64,000 bases of DNA, taken from contig CAZEVO010000008.1 in assembly GCA_964515235.1 (NCBI GenBank), positions 1 through 64,000 on the forward strand, read 5' to 3'. The translations under genes were made by a program, and so were the position numbers. How positions within the stretch are numbered: the stretch's first letter is position 1; each line of letters opens with the position of its first letter. Under the pieces are notes generated by a model. It saw nothing but the letters and a program-made list of their open reading frames with translations, searched no databases and had not been told where the DNA came from. This document shows positions 51,144-60,204 of the stretch, piece after piece. Origin of the DNA: OPU3-GD-OMZ sp964515235. GTDB taxonomy: Bacteria > Pseudomonadota > Gammaproteobacteria > Methylococcales > Methylomonadaceae.

Positions 51144-52358
51144 TTAAGTCCGATATTCCGCATTGATACGAACATAATCATAAGATAAGTCACAAGTTTT
51201 TATCGTTTGTTCCGCACTCCCTCGCCCTAAAAAAACGGTAATCGTTATCTCTTCAGCATCCATAACCTCTTGACCTGCCTCTTCTGTATATTGACCATCT
51301 TTAGCGCCTGCACGAACAATACAAACATCACCCAGAAAAATCGAAACCTTCTCTAACTCTAAACTTTCAATGCCAGCACGACCCACTGCTGCTAATATTC
51401 TTCCCCAATTAGGATCACTAGCAAAAAAAGCTGTTTTAACTAACGGTGAATGTGCAATTGTTTTACCCACTTGAACAGCTTCATCATCACTAGCAGCCTG
51501 ACTAACAACGATTGAGATTAACTTTGTTGCACCTTCACCGTCTCTCACAATGGCCTCAGCCAATTCACTAAAAACCTCATGAATGACTTCACAAAATTGC
51601 TGATATGGCTCGCTACCTTCAAGCAAGTCAGGGACAGTAGATTTACCGCTTGCTATTAATACGCAAGCATCATTTGTTGAGGTATCTCCATCGACAGTTA
51701 TTCGATTAAAAGACTGTTCAACAGCTTGCTTTAGGCATTTCTGTAATAATCCATTTTCAATCTTAGCATCGGTAGCAACGAACGATAACATCGTTGCCAT
51801 ATTAGGTTGTATCATACCTGCTCCTTTTGAAATCCCGGTTACTGTCATTTTATTACCGGAAATATCAATCACTTTCGACACACCTTTAGGAAACGTATCT
51901 GTTGTCATAATCGCCTCAGCAGCCTTCTCCCAATTATTTTCTTGAAGACATTTAACTGCTTCGGGTAGAGCCTGAGTGATCTTTTCAACCGGTAATAATT
52001 CACCAATAACACCGGTAGAAAAAGGTAAAACGTGCTCAGCACAACCTCCAAGGAGTTGAGCGACTGACAAACAAACCGATTCCGCATCTTGATATCCTTT
52101 AACTCCAGTCCCTGCATTCGCATTACCGGAATTAATAACCAACCAACGCGGACCATCTAAAAGATTTTTCTTGGCTAATTCCACAGGTGCTGCACAAAAC
52201 AAATTCTGCGTAAAAACCGCACCACATGTAGAACCAGAATCCATAGCAATAACTAACAAATCATCACGCACACTCTGTTTAATTTGTGCACAATGGGTAC
52301 CTAATGACACTCCACTAACAGGATGCATTCTTGGAAACTTTGGCGCTCCTACTGACAT
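51144..52358 (-). CDS. argJ: bifunctional glutamate N-acetyltransferase/amino-acid N-acetyltransferase
   Basis: Recycles the acetyl group between acetylornithine and glutamate in arginine synthesis, and may also make acetylglutamate from acetyl-CoA. The self-cleaving motif KGAGMIQPNMATML has nucleophile T189. The GDTSTNDACVLIASG loop follows. Length 404 is normal. The secA-argJ-mutT order of many gammaproteobacteria is only partly kept; the gene upstream here is a metal transporter. Confidence 0.95.
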   Translation of the reverse strand: MSVGAPKFPRMHPVSGVSLGTHCAQIKQSVRDDLLVIAMDSGSTCGAVFTQNLFCAAPVELAKKNLLDGPRWLVINSGNANAGTGVKGYQDAESVCLSVAQLLGGCAEHVLPFSTGVIGELLPVEKITQALPEAVKCLQENNWEKAAEAIMTTDTFPKGVSKVIDISGNKMTVTGISKGAGMIQPNMATMLSFVATDAKIENGLLQKCLKQAVEQSFNRITVDGDTSTNDACVLIASGKSTVPDLLEGSEPYQQFCEVIHEVFSELAEAIVRDGEGATKLISIVVSQAASDDEAVQVGKTIAHSPLVKTAFFASDPNWGRILAAVGRAGIESLELEKVSIFLGDVCIVRAGAKDGQYTEEAGQEVMDAEEITITVFLGRGSAEQTIKTCDLSYDYVRINAEYRT

Positions 52359-52397
52359 GATCTAATTCCTATTATTTAAATGACTTCATTGTATTTT

Positions 52398-53534
52398 TTA
52401 TCGGTAAAAAAGAGTTCGTGTTGCGCTAACCGACGTTATTTGCTGGACTATTTTTTCACACTGTTTTTTACAATTATCAACCACTAAGTCATGCTCAAGA
52501 GGTGACAACAAAAAAATCACTTCCAGTTCCACAGAACCATTAAGATAGTGGATTTTAATTTCATCTACTAAACTATAATAATCACCCAAACAATTTCGAA
52601 CATCATTAACTAAGGCTGTTCTTGATGGCGGCCCAAATTTAATCAATTCCTTTTGCTCATCATCTTCAGGGTCGGTATGCACTAAAACATCAGCTATATT
52701 TCTAAATTGCTCCAATAACTTATTACGTACAGTATCGGCAATCATATGACCCTCAGACACACTAATATACGAATCGACCTGAATATGAAGATCGACATAA
52801 ATATCTTCGCCCATACGCCGTGTCCGTAATAAATGAATATTAACCACCCCATCAATCACTAAAATTGCCCGGCGTAAAGCTTCAATTTCATCATCTGAAA
52901 TAGCCGTATCCACTAATTCCTTAAGGCTATCAATCATGAGTGACAGACCAATCTTAGCAATCATTAAACTTACTAATACAGCAGCGACCGCATCAGCATA
53001 ACCATAACCTAAAAGCATAGCGGCTATGCCGACCAAAACTATAATAGAGGAGATCGCATCGCTACGATGATGCCAAGCATTTGCCAGCAATAATTTTGAT
53101 CGAGTTTTTTTTGCAATCTTTTGGGTAAAATGAAACAACCATTCATTACAAACAATTGATACTCCCGCGACATACAAAGTCAAATAATCAGGAACCAGCA
53201 GTTCATCCGCACCTGAAATACGGTTTACTGCATCCCATACGATCCCTGCTGCCACGATAATTAATCCAATGCCAAGCACAACAGTCGCAAGCGTCTCAAA
53301 CCGAGCATGGCCGTAGGGGTGATCTTGATCGGGCTGCTTACTACCTAACTTAACCGCAATCAGCACTACAGCATCACTCATTAAGTCCGCGAGTGAATGA
53401 ATACCATCAGCTATTAATGCAGAAGACTGTCCAACCACCCCTGCTGCCACCTTAATCAGCGATAAAAAAAGATTAACGAATGCTGCAATAATCGTTGCAT
53501 GAGACTTCAAACGAACAATTTCACTTTCTTCCAT
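52398..53534 (-). CDS. cation diffusion facilitator (CDF) family metal transporter
   Basis: Proton-coupled exporter of divalent metals, 378 residues, with six helices in the first 210 residues and a cytoplasmic ferredoxin-like domain after it. The transport site reads H46-x3-D50 in helix 2 (DGIHSLAD) and H155-x3-D159 in helix 5 (HHRSD), a pattern more typical of zinc than of iron or manganese exporters. It is 8 bases downstream of a TusA gene on the same strand, an unusual partner. Substrate unknown. Confidence 0.88.
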   Translation of the reverse strand: MEESEIVRLKSHATIIAAFVNLFLSLIKVAAGVVGQSSALIADGIHSLADLMSDAVVLIAVKLGSKQPDQDHPYGHARFETLATVVLGIGLIIVAAGIVWDAVNRISGADELLVPDYLTLYVAGVSIVCNEWLFHFTQKIAKKTRSKLLLANAWHHRSDAISSIIVLVGIAAMLLGYGYADAVAAVLVSLMIAKIGLSLMIDSLKELVDTAISDDEIEALRRAILVIDGVVNIHLLRTRRMGEDIYVDLHIQVDSYISVSEGHMIADTVRNKLLEQFRNIADVLVHTDPEDDEQKELIKFGPPSRTALVNDVRNCLGDYYSLVDEIKIHYLNGSVELEVIFLLSPLEHDLVVDNCKKQCEKIVQQITSVSATRTLFYR

Positions 53535-53542
53535 AGTAGGAA

Positions 53543-53779
53543 TTAGTCACCCACAATAATATTGATTATAAATTCACCTGCATTACTATCTGCTGATAAG
53601 ATTTGATGCCCATTAATACGACACCAAGCGGGAATATCTTGCAACACGCCCGGATCAGTACAAACCACCTCTAATTGCTCTCCCACTGACATCGTTTTTA
53701 TTTTATCTTGTACCCTTATGACCGGCATCGGACAAAGTAACCGTCGGGCATCTAGAAAGTGCTTATTCATACATGCCAT
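53543..53779 (-). CDS. TusA-family sulfur carrier protein
   Basis: A 78-residue sulfur carrier with the CPMP motif (CPxP), whose cysteine at residue 16 from the first ATG can bear a persulfide. ATG at 53770 (MNKHFLDARR) is an alternative start giving 75 residues. TusA proteins pass sulfur from IscS to tRNA thiolation or, in other organisms, to Mo-cofactor and sulfur-oxidation enzymes. Its start overlaps the end of the PP-loop gene by 13 bases and the CDF gene starts 8 bases after its stop, indicating one message. It is probably a dedicated partner of the PP-loop enzyme and need not be the canonical TusA. Confidence 0.88.
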   Translation of the reverse strand: MACMNKHFLDARRLLCPMPVIRVQDKIKTMSVGEQLEVVCTDPGVLQDIPAWCRINGHQILSADSNAGEFIINIIVGD

Positions 53780-54810
53780 TCTTTTGGTATTTCTACAACA
53801 GATAGCGGTTTAACCAGAAATTGTTTATCTTCTTCTCCCTGTTGCATCAACTTAACTTCAACCTGCTCTGCTTCTCGCCCTTGACTATATCGTGCCGTTA
53901 TTTTCGCCGCCAATAAAGAATCTTGTTCTGAAAGAACACCGTCAATTAAAACTAACGGTCCGGGATGACTTACTGTTGTCATCGTTTGAAAACTATTTTT
54001 GTAACCCTGTAAAAAGTTATTTTCACCTTCTTCTCGAGCAATAATCATTTTAAAATGAGGCTCGGGTCGTAGGTGTCGACCCACTTTCAAGAGCATTACA
54101 TCGTCCAACTCATACTCTTTCTTACCTCTTGCGGTCCATAAATCCACCAATTTATCAGAATAACTTTTATCGGTTAAAAAGCAACACCCGCCAGCGGGTT
54201 GAGCGTAATCTGTAAAACCATATTTTTCTGCCAAAGCCATTTGAGGTTTTCGTGTACGACCACTAAAATCATATAGCTCTTCTCGATTAACCCATCCTTC
54301 TTTCTCAGGCAATGTTTCAGGTAAGTTTTTAGCACACAAAGGCCTTAATAACCGCTCGTGCGCGCCTGATTCTCTCGCAATGACCGGCATTGTGTCTTTT
54401 CGTTGGGACATAGGTCTTTGCCCTATCACTTCACCGGTTATAATAAAATCAAATTCATTCTCTTGTATCCATTGTTGGGCCTTTTGCACCATAAAAACCT
54501 TACAGTCCAAGCAAGGATTTAAGTTTGCACCATAACCGTGCTGTGGATTGATTAACACATTTTTGTATTCCTCAATAACATCCACAATATGAAGTTTTAT
54601 CCCCAACTGTTCAGCAACCCATAATGAATTGTTACGCTTTGGCTTAGCTTTATCTTTTTTCCGAATCGCATGAGTATGACCCTCAACACAAAATCCAGTG
54701 AAAAAATTTATCCCCTCAACATGAACCCCTTGCTCCATTACAGCTTTTGTCGCCAGCATTGAATCAAGGCCACCAGATATAAGGGAAACCGCTTTCCTCT
54801 GTTTTGTCAT
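53767..54810 (-). CDS. PP-loop ATPase (ThiI/MnmA-like) with C-terminal NFACT-R-like domain
   Basis: A 347-residue protein. The PP-loop SGGLDS (12-17) marks it as an AMP-forming ATPase of the tRNA thiouridine synthase type. Cysteines C100 and C103 (CLDC) and the pair C209-C210 (GGCC) are candidate sulfur-transfer or metal-binding residues. The C-terminus from about 235 (LKVGRHLRPEPHFKMIIARE, ENNFLQ, GPLVLID) resembles the NFACT-R/DUF814 RNA-binding domain. Databases often label such proteins tRNA 2-thiouridylate methyltransferase. Coupled to TusA, it is likely an RNA thiolation enzyme of unproven target. Not MnmA or ThiI proper: it lacks the MnmA layout and a THUMP domain. Confidence 0.8.
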   Translation of the reverse strand: MTKQRKAVSLISGGLDSMLATKAVMEQGVHVEGINFFTGFCVEGHTHAIRKKDKAKPKRNNSLWVAEQLGIKLHIVDVIEEYKNVLINPQHGYGANLNPCLDCKVFMVQKAQQWIQENEFDFIITGEVIGQRPMSQRKDTMPVIARESGAHERLLRPLCAKNLPETLPEKEGWVNREELYDFSGRTRKPQMALAEKYGFTDYAQPAGGCCFLTDKSYSDKLVDLWTARGKKEYELDDVMLLKVGRHLRPEPHFKMIIAREEGENNFLQGYKNSFQTMTTVSHPGPLVLIDGVLSEQDSLLAAKITARYSQGREAEQVEVKLMQQGEEDKQFLVKPLSVVEIPKEWHV

Positions 54811-55038
54811 TGTTATTTATTCTTTTAAAAAAGAATGCATTATACGTTATGTCTCCCCTAAAAACGAACAGGTACCATCACGATAAATGCTATTAACTCT
54901 CTAAGAAACAGGTCTTTTTACATGTAAAATAAACACCTCAATAGACCAATCTTCTGAACAAGAATTCTTAGCAACGCAACAAACTATTCTTATTCATAAT
55001 TTAAGTTATAATAAAAGTTTTTATCGTCTAAAAAAGCC

Positions 55039-55953
55039 GTGTCACGTAACAATAATAAACCTACAACATTCCAAGACCTTATTCTTGCTCTGCAATCCTT
55101 TTGGTCTCAACAAGGCTGTACCATTTTACAACCCCTAGATATGGAAGTAGGCGCCGGAACCTTTCATCCCGGAACCTTTCTTCGCGCCATTGGTCCTGAA
55201 CCTTGGCGTTCAGCCTATGTGCAACCATCACGACGACCAACTGATGGGCGTTTTGGAGAAAACCCCAATCGATTACAACATTATTATCAGTTTCAAGTGG
55301 TTTTAAAACCATCTCCCGATAATATTCAAGAACTCTATTTAGACTCCTTACGTCATCTCGGTCTCGACTTACTTGAACACGATATTCGTTTTGTTGAAGA
55401 CAACTGGGAATCTCCCACTTTAGGTGCATGGGGTTTAGGCTGGGAAGTCTGGCTTAATGGCATGGAAGTCACCCAATTTACCTATTTCCAACAAGTTGGC
55501 AGCCTAGATTGTCGGCCTGTAACTGGCGAAATCACCTATGGGCTCGAACGTATTGCGATGTATCTCCAGAATTCTCAGAGCGTTTATGACCTGACCTGGA
55601 ACACCAACAGCCAAGGTATTGTTAGCTACGGGGACGTTTTCCACCAAAACGAAGTTGAAATGTCACACTTCAACTTCACCCACGCCAACACGGATTTCCT
55701 CTTCTCCTGTTTTGACAATTACGAACAGGAATGTAAAAAACTCATTGACCAAAACCTTTCTCTTCCCGCTTATGAAATGATTTTAAAAGCATCGCATGTT
55801 TTTAATCTTCTGGATGCACGCCATGCAATTTCTGTGACCGAACGACAACGTTATATTCTACGCGTCAGAGAGATGTCAAAAGCTGTTGCCGAAAACTATT
55901 ATCAAGGTAGAGAAGCATTAGGATTCCCAATGCTTAACAACAAGAAAACATAA
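55039..55953 (+). CDS. glyQ: glycyl-tRNA synthetase alpha subunit
   Basis: Class II catalytic subunit of the bacterial alpha2-beta2 enzyme. Nearly every E. coli block is present: GCTILQPLDMEVGAGTFHPG, YVQPSRRPTDGRFGENPNRL and EVWLNGMEVTQFTYFQQVG. Length 304. The start is GTG at 55039, with no better ATG before the conserved TFQDLI; initiation may be weak. First of glyQ-glyS-gmhB-plsC; 228 bases separate it from the divergent PP-loop gene, with a TATAAT at 55007-55012 but no good -35. Confidence 0.95.
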   Translation: MSRNNNKPTTFQDLILALQSFWSQQGCTILQPLDMEVGAGTFHPGTFLRAIGPEPWRSAYVQPSRRPTDGRFGENPNRLQHYYQFQVVLKPSPDNIQELYLDSLRHLGLDLLEHDIRFVEDNWESPTLGAWGLGWEVWLNGMEVTQFTYFQQVGSLDCRPVTGEITYGLERIAMYLQNSQSVYDLTWNTNSQGIVSYGDVFHQNEVEMSHFNFTHANTDFLFSCFDNYEQECKKLIDQNLSLPAYEMILKASHVFNLLDARHAISVTERQRYILRVREMSKAVAENYYQGREALGFPMLNNKKT

Positions 55954-55955
55954 AA

Positions 55956-58022
55956 ATGACTGATAACAAACCCTTACTTTTTGAGCTTGGCACAGAAGAA
56001 TTACCCCCAAAAACCTTATTAACATTAAGTAATGCCTTATTATCCAACATTACCCAAGCATTAACAGATGCTGAATTAACGTTTGGTCAAACAAGTTCTT
56101 TTGCTACCCCCCGCCGGTTAGCGATTCTAATTGAAGATATTATTATTCAACAACCTGATAAGACCATCGAGAAGCGCGGACCGGCAATTAAGGCTGCTTT
56201 CGATTCTGAGGGTAACCCAAGCCGTGCTGCTTTAGGTTTCGCAACCAGTTGTGGGACTACCGTTGATCAATTGTCCCGGTTAAAAACTGAAAAAGGCGAA
56301 TGGTTGGCTTTTAATCAAGAAACTAAAGGTCAGGCTACCAACGATTTAATTCCAGAAATCATCAACCAAGGCCTTAAAAAGTTACCTATTGCCAAACGTA
56401 TGCGCTGGGGAGATCTAGCTACTGAATTTGTCCGACCGGTCCATTGGGCTGTCTTACTCTTTGGCTCTGATCATTTAAATTGTGAAATTTTAGGCATCAA
56501 AACCGGCCAACACACCTTTGGCCACCGTTTTCATGCGCCGACGGCCATCTTCTTAGATCACCCTTCTGAGTATCAACGTAAACTACTTGAGAAAGGTTAC
56601 GTGATTGCTGATTTTGAACAACGCAAACAGGTCATCCATACTGCAACCCTTGCGGCTGCAGACAATGTTGGTGGTACTGCTGTGATTAACGAGGCATTAC
56701 TCGAAGAAATTACCGCTCTCAATGAGTGGCCCATTCCGATTACTGGCAACTTTGACCCTCGCTTTTTAAAACTACCTGCTGAAGTATTGATTACGACAAT
56801 GCAAACTAATCAAAAATACTTTGCCGTTACTGATGATCAACAAAAATTATTACCCAACTTTATTACTTTCAGTAATATCGAAAGCACTAACCCACAATCT
56901 ATTAAAGAAGGCAATGAAAGAGTTATTTTACCACGTCTGGCTGATGCTGAGTTTTTCTGGAAACAAGATCGTCATTTGAAATTATCGGACCGCACACCGA
57001 AACTCGCTAATATTATTTTCCAAAAAACACTGGGAACATTGCAAGATAAAAGCCAACGACTAGAAGTTCTAGCAACATACTTATCGACTGCGCTTGCAAT
57101 CGCACCACAACAGAGTCGTCGCGCCGCTCAACTTGCTAAAACTGACCTGTTAACTGAAATGGTAGCCGAATTCCCTAGCCTTCAAGGTGTCATGGGGCGT
57201 TATTATGCCTTGGCTGATAACGAACCAGATGAAGTAGCCCAAGCGCTTGAAGAGCAATACTATCCGAAACAATCTGGCGGCCCAATACCTGAAAGTCAAA
57301 CTGGTCAAATCCTTGCTATCGCTGATAAAACTGATACTCTTGTTGGAATTTTTAGTGCTGGACTTATTCCTAGCGGCGATAAAGACCCCTATGCTTTAAG
57401 GCGTGCAACATTAGGTATAATCCGCATTATTATTGAAAACCGGCTCAATATTAATATCACCGAACTAATTAGCGTTAGCCTGAGTCAATTCACTCACAAC
57501 TTTGACCGTGAACTGACAGAACATAAAATAACCTCCTTTATCTATGAGCGACTGAAAGGTTATTTTCTTGATCATGACTTTACTATTGACCAATTTGAAT
57601 CCGTTCTAGCCGTCTCGCCTGACAATCTATTAGATTTCTTTTTGAGACTACAAGCCGTTCGTGATTTTCGTGCACTGCCCGAATCAAATAGCTTATCTGA
57701 AGCGAATAAACGCATAAAAAATATCTTACGTAAATCTGAATCATCACCTCAATCGAGTGTTCAAAACCTTATTGAAGAACAAGAGCTTAATTTACTAAAA
57801 GCAACTCTGGCTGCAGAAAAAGATATCCAACCCCTAATTCACGATAGCAATTATACTGCAGCATTAAATCGTTTGGCCCAACTTAAAGAAGATGTTGATT
57901 TGTTTTTCGAACACATCATGGTTAATTGTGATGACCTATCTTTACGTAATAACCGGCTCGCCCTGCTACATAAAGTAGAGAACTTATTCCTGAAAATTGC
58001 GGATATTTCAAAATTACAATAA
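55956..58022 (+). CDS. glyS: glycyl-tRNA synthetase beta subunit
   Basis: tRNA-binding partner of GlyQ, 688 residues. The opening LLFELGTEELPPKTLL is the family signature, and the C-terminal part holds an HD-like and anticodon-binding region (SGDKDPYALRRATLGIIRI). It begins 2 bases after the glyQ stop; its own TAA shares a base with the gmhB ATG. Confidence 0.96.
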   Translation: MTDNKPLLFELGTEELPPKTLLTLSNALLSNITQALTDAELTFGQTSSFATPRRLAILIEDIIIQQPDKTIEKRGPAIKAAFDSEGNPSRAALGFATSCGTTVDQLSRLKTEKGEWLAFNQETKGQATNDLIPEIINQGLKKLPIAKRMRWGDLATEFVRPVHWAVLLFGSDHLNCEILGIKTGQHTFGHRFHAPTAIFLDHPSEYQRKLLEKGYVIADFEQRKQVIHTATLAAADNVGGTAVINEALLEEITALNEWPIPITGNFDPRFLKLPAEVLITTMQTNQKYFAVTDDQQKLLPNFITFSNIESTNPQSIKEGNERVILPRLADAEFFWKQDRHLKLSDRTPKLANIIFQKTLGTLQDKSQRLEVLATYLSTALAIAPQQSRRAAQLAKTDLLTEMVAEFPSLQGVMGRYYALADNEPDEVAQALEEQYYPKQSGGPIPESQTGQILAIADKTDTLVGIFSAGLIPSGDKDPYALRRATLGIIRIIIENRLNINITELISVSLSQFTHNFDRELTEHKITSFIYERLKGYFLDHDFTIDQFESVLAVSPDNLLDFFLRLQAVRDFRALPESNSLSEANKRIKNILRKSESSPQSSVQNLIEEQELNLLKATLAAEKDIQPLIHDSNYTAALNRLAQLKEDVDLFFEHIMVNCDDLSLRNNRLALLHKVENLFLKIADISKLQ

Positions 58023-58564
58023 TGCCTGCTAATAAGTTTATTTTGTTAGACCGTGACGGTGTCATCAATCATGACTCTGACAATTACATTAGATCCGCTG
58101 CACAATGGCACCCTATTGAGAAAAGCATTGAAGCTATTGCGTTATTGACCTCGCATGGCTATAAAATCATTGTTATTACCAACCAATCTGGAATAGCCCA
58201 TGGTTATTTTGACACTGCCACACTCAGAGAAATGCATAAAAAAATGAAAACATTGGTCAAACAAGGAGGCGGCAGTATAGAAGCTATTTATTACTGCCCC
58301 CATAAAGCTGAAGACCTTTGCGAATGTCGAAAACCTAAACCTGGATTATTAATCAAATGCAGTGAAGACTACAATTTTAAATTAACAAAAACCTTTTTTA
58401 TTGGTGACAAACTAAGTGATATTCAAGCCGCCCAAGCTGCAGGAACAACGCCAATTTTAGTTAAAACCGGAAAAGGACAAAGAACCCTAGTTAACAACCC
58501 GACTATTAAGATTAACACTTTCAACAACCTCTATGACTGCACCCAATTCATCATCTCAAGATAA
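58022..58564 (+). CDS. gmhB: D-glycero-beta-D-manno-heptose-1,7-bisphosphate 7-phosphatase
   Basis: HAD-family phosphatase for LPS core heptose. Catalytic D10 and D12 lie in LLDRDGVIN, and zinc ligands are in YYCPHKAEDLCECRKPKPG. GDKLSDIQAA is the third HAD motif. Length 180 residues. Start overlaps glyS (TAATG). The glyS-gmhB-plsC order is conserved in gammaproteobacteria. Confidence 0.93.
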   Translation: MPANKFILLDRDGVINHDSDNYIRSAAQWHPIEKSIEAIALLTSHGYKIIVITNQSGIAHGYFDTATLREMHKKMKTLVKQGGGSIEAIYYCPHKAEDLCECRKPKPGLLIKCSEDYNFKLTKTFFIGDKLSDIQAAQAAGTTPILVKTGKGQRTLVNNPTIKINTFNNLYDCTQFIISR

Positions 58565-59294
58565 TATTGCGCTACTTTATTTACGATCAACATTACTATT
58601 CTTGTGCGTCCTATGTTTAACACTATCCATGGGGATTATCGTTCTCATACTCGCGCCTTTCCCTTTTAAAATCCGTTACAAACTTGCCCATTTCTGGGCA
58701 ACAACTGTCCTGTGGCTCACCAAATTTATCTGTAAACTAGATTACAACATTGAAGGTTTAGACAATATTATTACGGACCAAAATGCAATAATTTTATGCA
58801 AACATCAATCGGCATGGGAAACTATTGCCTTGTATGCTATTTTTCCTCCTCAGGTTACTGTTCTGAAACGGGAATTACTCTGGCTACCTATTTGGGGTTG
58901 GGCCGCCGCAACATTAAAACCTATTGCCCTCAACCGTCAAAACCAACTCTCTGCTTTAAAAAAATTAATCCGTGATGGCAAAGATAGACTTAATGAAGGC
59001 TTATGGGTTCTTATTTTTCCCGAAGGAACTCGAACAAAACCTGGCGTACCAACAAAATTCAACCTAGGTGGCTGCTTACTCGCCGAAAAAAGCCAACGCC
59101 CTATTATTCCTGTTGCCCATAATGCCGGAGAATTCTGGCCTCGCTACAGTTTCTTAAAATACCCGGGAACCATTACGGTGCGCATAGGCCCTCTAATTCC
59201 TAGCGAGGGCAGAAAAGCCGTTGAACTTAATTATGAAGCGGAAACATGGGTTGAAACAGCGATGAATGATATTCACCTAACCTGTAATCAATAA
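58533..59294 (+). CDS. plsC: 1-acylglycerol-3-phosphate O-acyltransferase (PlsC-like)
   Basis: Membrane acyltransferase making phosphatidic acid. An N-terminal helix (21-41) precedes the catalytic motif, which here reads H91-QSAW-E96 instead of the usual HX4D, a variant common in this glyS-linked subgroup. The FPEGTR motif (162-167) and the late IIPVAHNAGEFWPR segment are intact. Length 253. The start overlaps gmhB by 32 bases, so translation is probably coupled. Confidence 0.92.
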   Translation: MTAPNSSSQDNIALLYLRSTLLFLCVLCLTLSMGIIVLILAPFPFKIRYKLAHFWATTVLWLTKFICKLDYNIEGLDNIITDQNAIILCKHQSAWETIALYAIFPPQVTVLKRELLWLPIWGWAAATLKPIALNRQNQLSALKKLIRDGKDRLNEGLWVLIFPEGTRTKPGVPTKFNLGGCLLAEKSQRPIIPVAHNAGEFWPRYSFLKYPGTITVRIGPLIPSEGRKAVELNYEAETWVETAMNDIHLTCNQ

Positions 59295-59391
59295 GTTATT
59301 TTCAAAATAACAAAATAAATTAGCCATTAAAAAGACTTTTCAATTAACGTATAATTGATCGGTATTGCTAACTATTTTTTAACACACACTT

Positions 59392-59841
59392 ATGAAACAA
59401 CTCGCCCTCATGTTTTTTTGCGCTTTACTACTTAGCGGCTGTACTGATGAAAAGAAACAATACCAAGAACACGTTCTTAAACTAATGAAAACCGATCAGG
59501 ATCTTATTGACTACAACCTTGACCCTGATGAAACCGCACAGTGCATTGTTGACATGAGCGGTAAAAAGATGATTGGTTTTTTTTCTTGGGACCCTAGACG
59601 GACTCCAATCTACTTGGCCTATACCAAACTAATTCAATTCAAATTAAAACTGAGCACACTCTCGGGTCAGGATGGGAGCGACGTGCAATCCAACCCTAAA
59701 AATGAACTAAGCGCTCTTAGAGAAACCTTTGGTTCAGCACAAGCATTAGCCGATGCTCATAGGAATTTTAGCGACAGCGTTTTGGGATGCTTTGAATCAC
59801 TAACTTCTAAAACAGATCCTGATAACGAAAAACTCTTATAA
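59392..59841 (+). CDS. uncharacterised outer-membrane lipoprotein
   Basis: A 149-residue protein with a signal peptide and lipobox LLSGC, lipidated at C17; T18 next to it favours the outer membrane. The mature part is helical and polar with one pair of cysteines (C52 and C133 region) that might form a disulfide. I do not recognise the family. It is 97 bases downstream of plsC with its own possible promoter region. Confidence 0.7.
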   Translation: MKQLALMFFCALLLSGCTDEKKQYQEHVLKLMKTDQDLIDYNLDPDETAQCIVDMSGKKMIGFFSWDPRRTPIYLAYTKLIQFKLKLSTLSGQDGSDVQSNPKNELSALRETFGSAQALADAHRNFSDSVLGCFESLTSKTDPDNEKLL

Positions 59842-59859
59842 ACAGAACGCATCTTGTCT

Positions 59860-59892
59860 TGCATCAGAAGATACACCTTCTCTTCTGATGCA
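59860..59892. terminator. hairpin between convergent lipoprotein gene and glutaredoxin-like gene
   Basis: TGCATCAGAAGA (59860-59871) pairs perfectly with TCTTCTGATGCA (59881-59892) around a 9-base loop, 18 bases after the lipoprotein stop. No U-run on either side. It can serve as a terminator from both directions. Confidence 0.6.
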
Positions 59893-59933
59893 TAGCCATA
59901 AAATACATTTTCACCATGGACTAAAAAGCCAAC

Positions 59934-60191
59934 TCAAGCCGATATTTCGTTAAGAAATCGCAAAACCTCAATTTTACTAAAAGGCCAATTTAACTCCTTT
60001 CCTGAATCAAAATGGCACAATACCGGAATTTTTAGCCCATAAACGGCTAAATATTGAGACTCCTCCACAATATCTATTTTAACAACGCCTACCTCTCTGG
60101 AGTACTGAGGCAATATTGATAAAACCAATTCCTCAGCCTGCTCACACAAATGACAGCTTTCAGTTCCCAATAAAACCAAATCAAGAGACAT
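59934..60191 (-). CDS. glutaredoxin-like (DUF836) family protein
   Basis: An 85-residue thioredoxin-fold protein with the redox motif C13-H-L-C16 near the N-terminus and the conserved cis-proline in KIPVLCHF. Members are usually annotated as glutaredoxin family; no function is shown. It starts 13 bases after metH's stop on the same strand, so it is likely co-transcribed with the cobalamin-dependent methionine synthase, perhaps protecting or reducing thiols, though that is only inference. Confidence 0.82.
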   Translation of the reverse strand: MSLDLVLLGTESCHLCEQAEELVLSILPQYSREVGVVKIDIVEESQYLAVYGLKIPVLCHFDSGKELNWPFSKIEVLRFLNEISA

Positions 60192-60204
60192 AACGTATTG
60201 TTAA

